From the NCBI GenBank assembly GCA_002840685.1, contig PHBU01000002.1:342913-406912 (forward strand): 64,000 nt of DNA. The letters run 5' to 3'. Positions 51,244 through 59,150 of this stretch are shown here, in pieces. Below the pieces are notes generated by a model that worked only from the letters and a program-made list of their open reading frames with translations, had not been told where the DNA came from and searched no databases. Numbering within the stretch: position 1 is the first letter of the stretch; each line of letters opens with the position of its first letter. Position numbers and translations under genes: made by a program. This DNA is from Chloroflexi bacterium HGW-Chloroflexi-6. Its GTDB lineage: Bacteria > Chloroflexota > Anaerolineae > Anaerolineales > Villigracilaceae.

Positions 51244-52008
51244 CTATTTCAACAAAAATCCTTGTTCTTCCAGCACCTCGCGCAGGAAAATGCGCATTGG
51301 CTGCGAAACCCGCCGGGCGGTGTGTTCGAGCCAGCCGTAGGCTTCCATTTCGCCCGGCCGGCCGGGGATTGGCACCTGACGATTCTCGTAGATGCCGGTG
51401 GCGGCCATTTCGCGGTCATAGGCCAACAGGGCTTCGTCCTGATCTTGATTGTATCGTTCCCGGTGCAAAACCGCCTCCAGGCCCAGGCGTGGACGGGTGC
51501 GCGGCGGCTTTTCGGGCCAGCCGATGGTCATGCCGGTGACCGGGAAAACCAGGCGCGGCAGCTCAAGCAGTTGGATGATCTGACGTGGGTTGTTACGGAT
51601 CGAGCCGATGTAACAAATGCCCAGCCCGAGCGACTGGGCAGCTAGGGCCGCGTTTTGGGCGGCGATGGCGGCGTCCACGGCTGCGATCAGGAAGTTTTCA
51701 ACATGCTCGTGAGATTGTTCCAACTCGCGCAGTTGGCATGCGCGATCCAGGCGGGCCAGGTCGGCGCACCAGGCCAGAAAAACCGGCGCCTGGGCGATGT
51801 GCTTTTGCTCCCCGCACAGGCGCGCCAGTTCTGCTCGTTTCGCAGCCTCGGTCACGGCGACCACCGAGAAAGCCTGCATGTTGGATGAGGTCGAAGCGTG
51901 CTGTGCGGCCTCAACAATGGTCTCGATCATCCCGTCTGGCAGCGGATCTGGCCGGTAGCTGCGGCACGATCCGTGGGTGCGAATCAGTTCAAGGGTTGGG
52001 TTGCTCAT
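51244..52008 (-). CDS. NADPH-dependent nitroreductase (NfsA/FRP type)
   Basis: The FMN-binding family is shown by THGSCRSYRPDPLPDGMIETIVEAAQHASTSSNMQAFSVV (cores SCRSYRPDPLP and ASTSSNMQAFSVV) and SLGLGICYIGSIRNNP. The enzyme (254 aa) reduces nitroaromatics, quinones or flavins with NADPH. I start it at 52008, since AAGGAAAA lies upstream and the alternative at 52029 has no ribosome site. It overlaps the thioesterase stop by 20 nt. Confidence 0.9.
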   Translation of the reverse strand: MSNPTLELIRTHGSCRSYRPDPLPDGMIETIVEAAQHASTSSNMQAFSVVAVTEAAKRAELARLCGEQKHIAQAPVFLAWCADLARLDRACQLRELEQSHEHVENFLIAAVDAAIAAQNAALAAQSLGLGICYIGSIRNNPRQIIQLLELPRLVFPVTGMTIGWPEKPPRTRPRLGLEAVLHRERYNQDQDEALLAYDREMAATGIYENRQVPIPGRPGEMEAYGWLEHTARRVSQPMRIFLREVLEEQGFLLK

Positions 52009-52468
52009 TTTTGCTTTTTTCCTTGCCATGCTGCGGTTCGATATTTTCGAAGTTTGTGTTGACGAAAAAATGCGGCGCGCTAACGTAAATGCCCTTGCCG
52101 GTCACGGCAATCTCGCCGTTTTCGAGCAGGATTTCAGATGTGGCAAAAATCTTGCGTGTATGCCGCTCGCTGATCCGTGAGTGAATGCTGATTTTTTGGC
52201 CAAGCGGCAGGGGGCGTTTGTAATCCACTTCCAGCCGGGCGGCGACCACCTGTAACCCGGCCACCCAGACCGCCGCGCCCATGGCCTCATCGAGCACTGC
52301 TGCCGAAGCCCCGCCGTGAACGTGCCCGGGCGGCCCCTGTTGCGAGGCGTCGAAAGTGAATTCAGCCCAAATGCTGCCGTCCGGATTTGCGTACCAGGTC
52401 AACCCGAGTGCGCGCGGGTTGCTCGCCCCGCAGACGAAACAACTGCCGTGTTCAGGAAGTTTTCTCAT
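51989..52468 (-). CDS. PaaI-family hotdog thioesterase
   Basis: This 159-residue protein has the N-terminal CFVCGASNPRALGL (a Cys pair) and the hotdog core GHVHGGASAAVLDEAMG, where the HGG and the Asp/Glu lie at the acyl-CoA thioesterase active site. It probably hydrolyses medium-chain or aryl acyl-CoAs. A TATAAT box ends 7 nt before its ATG on the minus strand. It is divergent from the sirtuin gene, and both promoters overlap within 21 bp. Confidence 0.88.
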   Translation of the reverse strand: MRKLPEHGSCFVCGASNPRALGLTWYANPDGSIWAEFTFDASQQGPPGHVHGGASAAVLDEAMGAAVWVAGLQVVAARLEVDYKRPLPLGQKISIHSRISERHTRKIFATSEILLENGEIAVTGKGIYVSAPHFFVNTNFENIEPQHGKEKSKNEQPNP

Positions 52469-52474
52469 GAATGC

Positions 52475-52483
52475 TATTATACT
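52475..52483. promoter_or_regulatory. Overlapping divergent -10 boxes for thioesterase and sirtuin genes
   Basis: The segment TATTATACT contains TATAAT on the minus strand (52481-52476), 7 nt before the thioesterase ATG. On the plus strand TATACT (52478-52483) lies 6 nt before the sirtuin ATG at 52490. Both transcripts would be leaderless and compete for the site. Confidence 0.6.
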
Positions 52484-52489
52484 TGTCCC

Positions 52490-53236
52490 ATGACGACTAT
52501 ATTTCCCCCCGAGCTGATCTCTTTTTTGCGCGCCTCGACGCGTGTCGCCGTCCTGACCGGGGCGGGCGTTTCACAGGAATCCGGACTGCGCACGTTTCGC
52601 GATGCCCAGGTCGGGATCTGGGCGCAGTACAAGCCTGAAGATCTGGCCACGCCCGAGGCTTTCGAGCGTAACCCGCGTCTGGTCTGGGATTTCTATTCCA
52701 CCCGCCGCGAAGGGGCCGGGGGCGCAGAGCCGAACGCCGGTCACTTCGCGCTGGTCGGGATGGAGAAGCATTTCGAACAGTTCACGCTCATCACCCAGAA
52801 CATCGACGGGCTGCACCAGCGCGCGGGCAGCCGAAATCTGGTCGAGCTGCACGGCAATCTGCGCCGCATCCGCTGTTCGCGAGGCTGCGGGGTAATCGAT
52901 GAGTGGGAAGAGCTGCCCGAAGTTGTGCCAACCTGTCCGCATTGCGGGGCGCTACTGCGGCCGGATGTGGTCTGGTTTGGCGAAAACCTGCCCGAGGATG
53001 GGTTGAACAGCGCTGTCCACGCCGCCAATACCTGCCAGGCTTTTTTCTCGATCGGTACCAGCGGATTGGTACAACCGGCGGCCTCTCTGGCCTTGATGGC
53101 CAAAAAGCGCGGCGCGGTTGTGGTGGAGATCAATTACGAACCGACCCCGCTGACGGAGTATGTGGATTACGCCTTCCATGGCAAATCCGGCGAGATTTTG
53201 CCCGATCTGGTGCGGGAGTTGGGGGATGAGAAGTAG
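52490..53236 (+). CDS. SIR2-family NAD-dependent deacylase (class III type)
   Basis: Sirtuins remove acyl groups from lysines using NAD. The protein (248 aa) has GAGVSQESGLRTFRD (24-38), TQNIDGLHQRAG (102-113), catalytic His121 in ELHGNLRR, and zinc cysteines Cys129, Cys133, Cys149 and Cys152. Tyr69 and Arg72 (FYSTRRE) match the Tyr-x-x-Arg pair of SIRT5-like sirtuins that prefer succinyl and malonyl lysine. The start at 52490 removes the extra residues of a longer open frame and places a -10 box 6 nt upstream. Confidence 0.93.
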   Translation: MTTIFPPELISFLRASTRVAVLTGAGVSQESGLRTFRDAQVGIWAQYKPEDLATPEAFERNPRLVWDFYSTRREGAGGAEPNAGHFALVGMEKHFEQFTLITQNIDGLHQRAGSRNLVELHGNLRRIRCSRGCGVIDEWEELPEVVPTCPHCGALLRPDVVWFGENLPEDGLNSAVHAANTCQAFFSIGTSGLVQPAASLALMAKKRGAVVVEINYEPTPLTEYVDYAFHGKSGEILPDLVRELGDEK

Positions 53237-53249
53237 GAAGACACTTTTT

Positions 53250-53295
53250 ATAACAACAACAGGGCAAGAGATTTTTCTTGCCCTGTTGTTGTTAT
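53250..53295. terminator. Long perfect hairpin between sirtuin and LuxR-DUF805 genes
   Basis: A perfect 20-bp stem (53250-53269 with 53276-53295) with a 6-nt GATTTT loop lies between convergent genes. Neither side has a clear T run, so the structure may act as a terminator or an RNA stability element. Confidence 0.65.
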
Positions 53296-53312
53296 GATTC
53301 ATTTCGCACTCA

Positions 53313-53984
53313 TCAAGCGGGAAGCGCCTCGTCTGGTAGAGAACTTGCTGGCGGCAGCGCCCACAAAACCCCAACGATCACGATGCCCCCCGGCGCCAGC
53401 AGGAACAATTGCCACCACGCGCTCTTGCCGCTGTCGCGAAGTCGCCGGGTCCCGGCGGCCAACAGGGGCAAGAGTATCGCGATCAGGAATACGCTGCCCA
53501 GGGTCTCACTCAGGTACGTTAACGCCGAGGCGACCAGCGTGACGAACAGCGTGAACCACCAGAACTCTGACCGCGAAGCCCGTCCGTTAAATTCTGCGTA
53601 TTTTGCAAGACATACGCGGATCGATTCGTAAAATGTCAGGGGGCTTGCTTCGCTGTGGGTATTTGAATTTATTTCGTTTGCCATTTTTAACTCCTCGCTG
53701 AATTTAGAGACAATTTCTCTCAAAGATGCGGCCCAATTCCTTAAGTTGAGCCAGTCCCTATTTTCAGCAATTTCCCCCTTGCCTGCAACTGTGGATTGCC
53801 CCAGTTTTATTACCAATTCCATTCTGGAGCTTACCTGAAACTTGGCATAGATATTTTTCAAGTGGAATTCAACCGTGCTCTCAGAAATCCCAAGGGAGGA
53901 TGCGATTAATTTGTTGCTTTTCCCCTCCAGCAGAAGATTTGCCACTTGCCATTCACGGCTGCTCAGGTTGTCAGATTGCGCCAT
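53313..53984 (-). CDS. LuxR-type HTH fused to a DUF805 membrane domain
   Basis: Residues 1-65 are a LuxR/GerE DNA-binding domain (LSSREWQVANLLLEGKSNKL, then ISESTVEFHLKNIYAKFQV). A linker (~66-115) leads to a C-terminal DUF805 domain with about four membrane helices (YAEFNGRASRSEFWWFTLF and TRRLRDSGKSAWWQLFLL are family marks). The protein should tether a transcription regulator to the inner membrane. No receiver domain is present. The gene follows the GIY-YIG-like gene at 54017 on the same strand, 32 nt away. Confidence 0.88.
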   Translation of the reverse strand: MAQSDNLSSREWQVANLLLEGKSNKLIASSLGISESTVEFHLKNIYAKFQVSSRMELVIKLGQSTVAGKGEIAENRDWLNLRNWAASLREIVSKFSEELKMANEINSNTHSEASPLTFYESIRVCLAKYAEFNGRASRSEFWWFTLFVTLVASALTYLSETLGSVFLIAILLPLLAAGTRRLRDSGKSAWWQLFLLAPGGIVIVGVLWALPPASSLPDEALPA

Positions 53985-54016
53985 TAAGATTTTCCTTTTT
54001 AGTTGATACGTCCGTG

Positions 54017-54523
54017 TTACTTGGTCTGCTCCAGCTCTCGCACCAGGGCCCAGTTATCATCCATTTGTACAGCGCGTTCAGCTTCGTGGATTAACTTGTT
54101 CAGGCTTCGGCCGCATCGCAGGTTGGCATTAGGCGGCAGGTACGCTTGGGGAAGCGGCGTGGGGCGGCTGTTCAGCGAGACATTAAAGCAGGGCGTCCAC
54201 TGTTGGATCAAGGCTCGCTCGGCTACGCTGAGATCGTTCCCGACAATATCAAATTGCTGCGACTGAGAAGACAACAATTCAATGCTGAACTTCATTGATA
54301 CGGGCCAGTTTGCCCAAATAAAGCGTCCGGCGATCGAGTATTGTCCTTTAAAACCATTTAATAGATGCTCCCAGACCCGTGCAAAAGCAAACTGCGATTG
54401 GCCGACATAAAAGACCACCGTTTCGTCTCGAAACAGGTACAAATTCAAATTCATCCACTCTGTCGGGCATTGTTCAATGAGCAGGAAGCGTTTAAGGGGA
54501 ATGGCGATGGTCAGATTGTTCAT
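54017..54523 (-). CDS. GIY-YIG-like domain protein
   Basis: A GIY-YIG-type fold is suggested by LNLYLF (~27-31), FYVGQSQFAFARVWEHL (38-54, with Tyr39, Gly41 and Arg49), and the late AERALIQQWTPCFN (101-114, with Glu102 as the candidate metal ligand). The domain usually cuts DNA; nuclease activity is inferred. The protein (168 aa) ends with a helical tail. It lies between the SLATT and LuxR-DUF805 genes on the same strand. Confidence 0.6.
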   Translation of the reverse strand: MNNLTIAIPLKRFLLIEQCPTEWMNLNLYLFRDETVVFYVGQSQFAFARVWEHLLNGFKGQYSIAGRFIWANWPVSMKFSIELLSSQSQQFDIVGNDLSVAERALIQQWTPCFNVSLNSRPTPLPQAYLPPNANLRCGRSLNKLIHEAERAVQMDDNWALVRELEQTK

Positions 54524-54583
54524 GGGATGGTTTTATTGTAACTGGCACCCCGGCTCTTTTTTCTATTAATGCCGCGGGCCTAT

Positions 54584-55135
54584 TTATTTGATGAGCGATG
54601 CGACCTTGTCTGCGAAAACCACGTTTGCATACCGTTCCTCGATCCGGCGATATACGCCTTCCGGCACGACAGGGGCTTCCAATTCGAGATCATCCAGTCG
54701 CAGTCGAAGATCGTCGATAAAATCTGTCTTTTCTGGCGACTGCTTGGCGGGTTGTGACAATATTTGTTCCAACTCGCGGATGATCGCTTTGTATTTAACG
54801 CCCGCCGAACGATGTCTTTCGGCGTGGCTGGAGAAGTTGTAAAACGTCTGCAGGCTCGCCAACACCGCAGACAAAATGCTTACCAACCCCAGTCCAATTT
54901 TTAGCGTAGTATCGACTTGTCCTTCGAGAGACATAAAGACGGAAGTACCAACTGCCGCTGCAAAGATGATTGTGGGAATGCCCAACCAATAGTGATAGGT
55001 GTCATTTTGCCGCGCCGCCAGATCATGTCGGTCACGGCCCTTGTGGGCATGGAGCAGCCAGCCCCGGAGTAATTCTTCCCGGTTGGCCGGCTCAAACAGT
55101 TTTTTGGTCGACGCTTTCGCGCGAATTTGATCCAT
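54584..55135 (-). CDS. SLATT-domain membrane protein
   Basis: The protein (183 aa) has two membrane helices (~50-70 and 77-97) followed by a conserved helical stretch, TFYNFSSHAERHRSAGVKYK, the layout of SLATT domains. SLATT proteins are predicted pore-forming effectors, often next to SMODS nucleotidyltransferases or SLOG sensors; none is in this window. The start at 55135 is set by AAGGAG 8 nt upstream. GIY-YIG-like and LuxR-DUF805 genes follow on the same strand. Confidence 0.8.
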   Translation of the reverse strand: MDQIRAKASTKKLFEPANREELLRGWLLHAHKGRDRHDLAARQNDTYHYWLGIPTIIFAAAVGTSVFMSLEGQVDTTLKIGLGLVSILSAVLASLQTFYNFSSHAERHRSAGVKYKAIIRELEQILSQPAKQSPEKTDFIDDLRLRLDDLELEAPVVPEGVYRRIEERYANVVFADKVASLIK

Positions 55136-55246
55136 GAAAATCGCTCCTTTCCGCGGGTAACGATAAATCCGGCAGAATTGCATCTACATAATTTCACCAA
55201 TACAATCCTATTATATACGGGGCATGATCGTTCTAATCGGCCAGTT

Positions 55247-58200
55247 TTATGCCCGCCAGCCGCTTAAGCGTTCCCCAACCTGGGCCAGCCTTTCGCGCAA
55301 GACAACCGCCAGGGTCGCCACCAGGATCATGACGATGCCGGTGCAGCCGATCAGGATGACAGTCGAAAGCCCGCGCAGGATGAACAGCATCACCGTGCTG
55401 ACTCCCAGCACCAGCATCGCGACCGGCACACCCACCAGGCTGCGCGAGCGCACCACCAGTCCGTAAACCAGAACCGCCAGCGCCTGAAAGAACAGCGCAG
55501 CAAAATAACCCAACTGCTCATTAGCCACCATCTGAATGTAGGTTGTGCCGAGCAGCACCAATTGCGAGACCAGCCCGGTCACAAATGCGCCCTTGTCGCT
55601 GCCGGCGCGGGTCAACAGGTAGTGCATCAATAGGCCGAGCAGGGCCGCGCCGATCGAATAGAACTGGGCCTGGGTCACTTCGAGCGAGGTCAGCAGCATA
55701 AAGTAAGACATCAAATACAGGCCATTGGTTGGAAATCCCAGCCAGACATTGCGGCGGCGGAAGGCTTCAACGGCCCACAGGCTGGCCGCAATGGCGACCG
55801 GGATGGCCGCCGCCACGCCCGAGCCTTCGAACGGCGCCGAAAGGCCGGTCAGCGTTCCCAGGGCCACTCCGCTAATGCGCAGCACCCGCGACCAGCTTGG
55901 AGCCGCTAAAAGGCCGAGCGCCAGGCTGGCGAGCGAATATGCGACTGCCAGCAAGATCAGCGGCCAGAGCCAGGTCGATTGTTCCAGCCAGTTGAGCGCG
56001 AACAGGGTGCTCACGGCCAGCAGCCCGGCCGGGATGTACCCCAAAACAGGCTGACGGCGCAGAGCAGCGTACAGCGCAAAGAAAACCGTTAGCGCCAGGC
56101 TTACCAGCACTTCACCGGCCTGGATGCCATCAGGCGGACAAGCCAGCATCGAAATCGTAGCCGCCGCTCCGCCCAGCACCCGCGCCGAGGTGGAAAGAAG
56201 CGGGTTACGTTTGAAATTCAGTCCAAAGATCAGGTCGAAACCGAGCAGGAAGAGCGCCATCCCGAAGAAGAAATAGGATAGGCTGAGCAGGTCATATTGC
56301 TTAAGCAACATACCGAGCGCAAACAGCCCCGTCAGATAGAATCCGCCTTCAGCCCAGGATTGTTTGTTGAGCCAGGTTTCGGCCAGCCAGAGCAGCCCCA
56401 AAACCGCGACAAACCAGCCAGCCCCACTTTGCAAGGCGAACGGTGCGCAGAGCGCTGTCAACGCCGCCAGGCCGAGCCCTGAAAACCTGAAAGTGTTGCT
56501 CCATCCGTTTTTCAGCGCCAGCCCGATCGCGAAATAGATGATCGCCAGCGGGGTAAGCACCCACAGCCAGGCCGGCTCGAACCAGATCCTGGACATCGTC
56601 AGCGCGGAAAGGGCCAGGAAGATCGTGAAGGCATATCCCAGCCAGGCCTGGCGGTAAAGCAGGGCATGCAGCAGCAGGAAGATCGAGAGCGCCAGACCCA
56701 TCCAGAAAAGGGAGCCTGTTGGATCCGTGCTCCCAAGCAGAAAAGCCGCGCTCAGTACCAGGAGCAGCACGGCTGTAATTTGTGTAAGCCGGGCCAGCGG
56801 CCTGTTCGGCAGGGATTTGGAATAGGCGTAATTCGCGGACAACCACAAAATGCTCATACCGAAAAGATACGTAAATATTTGCGAAACATTGTTTTCAAAC
56901 AGTACCAGGCTATACCCCAGCGCGAACAGTGCCGGGGCGACCGTCTCGATCTTGGGATGGCGGCGGGCTTCGGCCATGAACAGAATGCCGAAGATACCGA
57001 TCAGCCAACCTTCGAAGCTGTTTTCCAGCACCAGGGCGGCGATCACAAGGGCAAACGCCAACGCAAGCCCGCTCCAGCGGCTGGTTATTGACCAGCCTTC
57101 GCTGTGTAGAATGCGGTGTAAGGCCCAACCGAGGCCGTAGTACAGCAAGGCCAGCAACGAAAGGGCAGTAAATGTGAAGGGAAAAGCAAAACTGTTTAAC
57201 ATATAAGTCAGTTCCAGGGCAAACAATGCGCCGGGAATATAGCCGAGAATCGGTTGTTGGTAGCGCAGGGCATAAAGCAAGGAGAAGCCTGCCAGGATCA
57301 TGGCGCAAACAGCAGACTGGGTCGGGTCACTTAAGAACCCGATCACCAGCATGACGAACAGCCCGGCCAGGGCCATTAAGACCCCAAGCCCGCGCAGCGG
57401 GTAAAACCAGGCGGGATTTTTGTTCCATTCTGGCCTGAGGATCAGGTCGGGCAGCAGGAGCAGGATGATGAGCGGGGTGATCTGGTAGAGCGGGTAGTTT
57501 TCCAGATCGGGGAAAAAAGGCAAATCGAAAAAGTTGAAATAGGCGAATAGTCCGCTGACCAGGGCCGGCAGCCAGACCCAGCCGCGCGGGCGGATGATGT
57601 GCGCCAGGCTCAGAACAACGGCAGCCGTCGCAAGGAGTGCAAAGCCCCAGGATGCCGAATTGCTGACGCCCCACACACCGCCAACCAGGAAAAGCGCGAT
57701 CCCGGCCAGGGCTAGCGGCAGGTTGATGGATTGAATCCTTCCTTGCAACTCTTGCAAGCGGCCGATGCGATAGGCCGTCTCGCTCAACAGGGTCAGGATG
57801 GTAGCCCAGATCGTCCAGCCGATGGCCAAAGCCCAGCTTTGCCGGGAAAATTCGAATCCTTGTTGCGCAATGAACATGACCGGCATCAGCGCGGCGGTTG
57901 CAAACCAGGGGAAGAGCGGGAAGGCGATCAGTTGGTTGCTGGCGATATAAAAGATGGCTGTGACGAACCAGGCCGCTGACATTGTCAGCCAGACTGCGCC
58001 GGTTGAGTTGCCGTCCACATACAGATCGAAGAAATTGGCTGGACCCGTCACGAAAAGCCCGGCCACGATCACGGCGCTGAAAATCTGTCCGAGCAGGAAG
58101 GCCGGCATGCCAAACGGACGGCCTTTCTTGCGCGTTAGCAATAAAACCCCAGCCAGACCGAGCAGATTGGCGAGCTGTATCGTCAGCAGGCTGGCTTCTG

Positions 58201-59080
58201 CGATCGGATCGCTGCTGAGAATGGCCGGTATGAACCCGGCCGAGCAGAGAAAGCCCCCCAGCATAGTCAGGCTGAAGAAACGCGAGTTGTAGAACCAGGT
58301 GGCAAAGCCCCAGATGCCGGCGCTGACCAGTAAGACGAAAGTCCAGTAGGCTGCCAGAACCTGGCCTTCAAGGCCGACCAGATCGGAAAAAACCCCGGCA
58401 TTGATCGGCAGGATGAAAGAAAAAACAATAAAAAGCACAAAACTGGGCTGAGGCAGGCGTTTTTTGACTGCCAGGGCTGTGCCGCCGAAACTGAGTGCAG
58501 CCAGTGAAAGGATCGGCAGGCGCAGGGTTTCAACCAACGCCGCCAGGATGACGGCCGCGGCGATCACAAAAAAAGCCCCCAGATAAAGGAAGGTCTTGAT
58601 GGATGTTTCGCTGAGCAGGGTTTGGGCCAGGCTTGGGCGCGGCTCGCGCGAAGCTGCGGGCGCAATCGGCGTGGAGGTGGAGTCGGTTTGTAGCGCGGAA
58701 GCTGGTGTGGGTGGGACAGGTTGCTCCGCCTGTGAAACGAGTGGAACTGCCGGCTTGAGCGCAACCCGATAGCGCGAGCGCAGAGAGTTGGCCAGGTCCT
58801 CCCCGATCAAGCCCTGCTTTTGCCAGGTATCCAGCTCCTGCAGGATAAACTTTTGCTCCGAGCCGCTCAGTTTCATCAGGCGCTGGGTGCGCAGGGCGCG
58901 CAGCCTGGAACTGTCGAGGGCATCCAGCGCGGCTGCCCGAAGTTCAGGGTCAGGGTCGTGGGCGGCCATGTGTTCGATTGCGGCCAGCAGGTCGGGGGTG
59001 GCAGGTTCCAGGGTAAGCTTTTGCAGGGCTTGTTTGCGGTTTTGCGGGTCGGGGCTTCGCAATTCTTCGGGGATGCTCAT
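55247..59080 (-). CDS. Giant polytopic membrane protein, DUF2157-like
   Basis: The protein (~1277 aa) begins with a HEAT-like helical segment (SPDPQNRKQALQKLTLEPAT, then DPDPELRAAALDALDSSRLR). A DUF2157-type motif follows (ILQELDTWQKQGLIGEDLAN). From about residue 155 onward there are more than 30 membrane helices to the C-terminus. Internal repeats of roughly equal size (PILGYIPGALFALE, PVLGYIPAGLLAVS, VWLGFPTNGLYLMS) suggest growth by duplication. Its function is unknown. The ATG at 59080 has GGAGG 8 nt upstream; an in-frame ATG at 59113 lies in the preceding terminator. Confidence 0.82.
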   Translation of the reverse strand: MSIPEELRSPDPQNRKQALQKLTLEPATPDLLAAIEHMAAHDPDPELRAAALDALDSSRLRALRTQRLMKLSGSEQKFILQELDTWQKQGLIGEDLANSLRSRYRVALKPAVPLVSQAEQPVPPTPASALQTDSTSTPIAPAASREPRPSLAQTLLSETSIKTFLYLGAFFVIAAAVILAALVETLRLPILSLAALSFGGTALAVKKRLPQPSFVLFIVFSFILPINAGVFSDLVGLEGQVLAAYWTFVLLVSAGIWGFATWFYNSRFFSLTMLGGFLCSAGFIPAILSSDPIAEASLLTIQLANLLGLAGVLLLTRKKGRPFGMPAFLLGQIFSAVIVAGLFVTGPANFFDLYVDGNSTGAVWLTMSAAWFVTAIFYIASNQLIAFPLFPWFATAALMPVMFIAQQGFEFSRQSWALAIGWTIWATILTLLSETAYRIGRLQELQGRIQSINLPLALAGIALFLVGGVWGVSNSASWGFALLATAAVVLSLAHIIRPRGWVWLPALVSGLFAYFNFFDLPFFPDLENYPLYQITPLIILLLLPDLILRPEWNKNPAWFYPLRGLGVLMALAGLFVMLVIGFLSDPTQSAVCAMILAGFSLLYALRYQQPILGYIPGALFALELTYMLNSFAFPFTFTALSLLALLYYGLGWALHRILHSEGWSITSRWSGLALAFALVIAALVLENSFEGWLIGIFGILFMAEARRHPKIETVAPALFALGYSLVLFENNVSQIFTYLFGMSILWLSANYAYSKSLPNRPLARLTQITAVLLLVLSAAFLLGSTDPTGSLFWMGLALSIFLLLHALLYRQAWLGYAFTIFLALSALTMSRIWFEPAWLWVLTPLAIIYFAIGLALKNGWSNTFRFSGLGLAALTALCAPFALQSGAGWFVAVLGLLWLAETWLNKQSWAEGGFYLTGLFALGMLLKQYDLLSLSYFFFGMALFLLGFDLIFGLNFKRNPLLSTSARVLGGAAATISMLACPPDGIQAGEVLVSLALTVFFALYAALRRQPVLGYIPAGLLAVSTLFALNWLEQSTWLWPLILLAVAYSLASLALGLLAAPSWSRVLRISGVALGTLTGLSAPFEGSGVAAAIPVAIAASLWAVEAFRRRNVWLGFPTNGLYLMSYFMLLTSLEVTQAQFYSIGAALLGLLMHYLLTRAGSDKGAFVTGLVSQLVLLGTTYIQMVANEQLGYFAALFFQALAVLVYGLVVRSRSLVGVPVAMLVLGVSTVMLFILRGLSTVILIGCTGIVMILVATLAVVLRERLAQVGERLSGWRA

Positions 59081-59114
59081 TTGAATTGCCTCCTGTTTTA
59101 AGCTAAAACACAAA

Positions 59115-59147
59115 AAAGAGACGCGGGATGCTCGCCCGCGTCTCTTT
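59115..59147 (-). terminator. Terminator of the GH13 gene
   Basis: AAAGAGACGCGGG and its complement form a 13-bp stem with a 7-nt loop, followed on the minus strand by six Ts. Confidence 0.9.
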
Positions 59148-59150
59148 CAA

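Noticed and set aside
25428..53236. HerA-like ATPase and SIR2 protein in the same window as a HerA-SIR2 defence pair
   Set aside because: The genes are about 25 kb apart with many housekeeping genes between them, and the sirtuin has the compact zinc-ribbon deacylase form and not the long NADase form of defence SIR2 proteins.
53250..53295. 20-bp perfect hairpin as a mobile element or CRISPR repeat
   Set aside because: It is a single copy between two convergent stop codons, which fits a termination or stability stem best.
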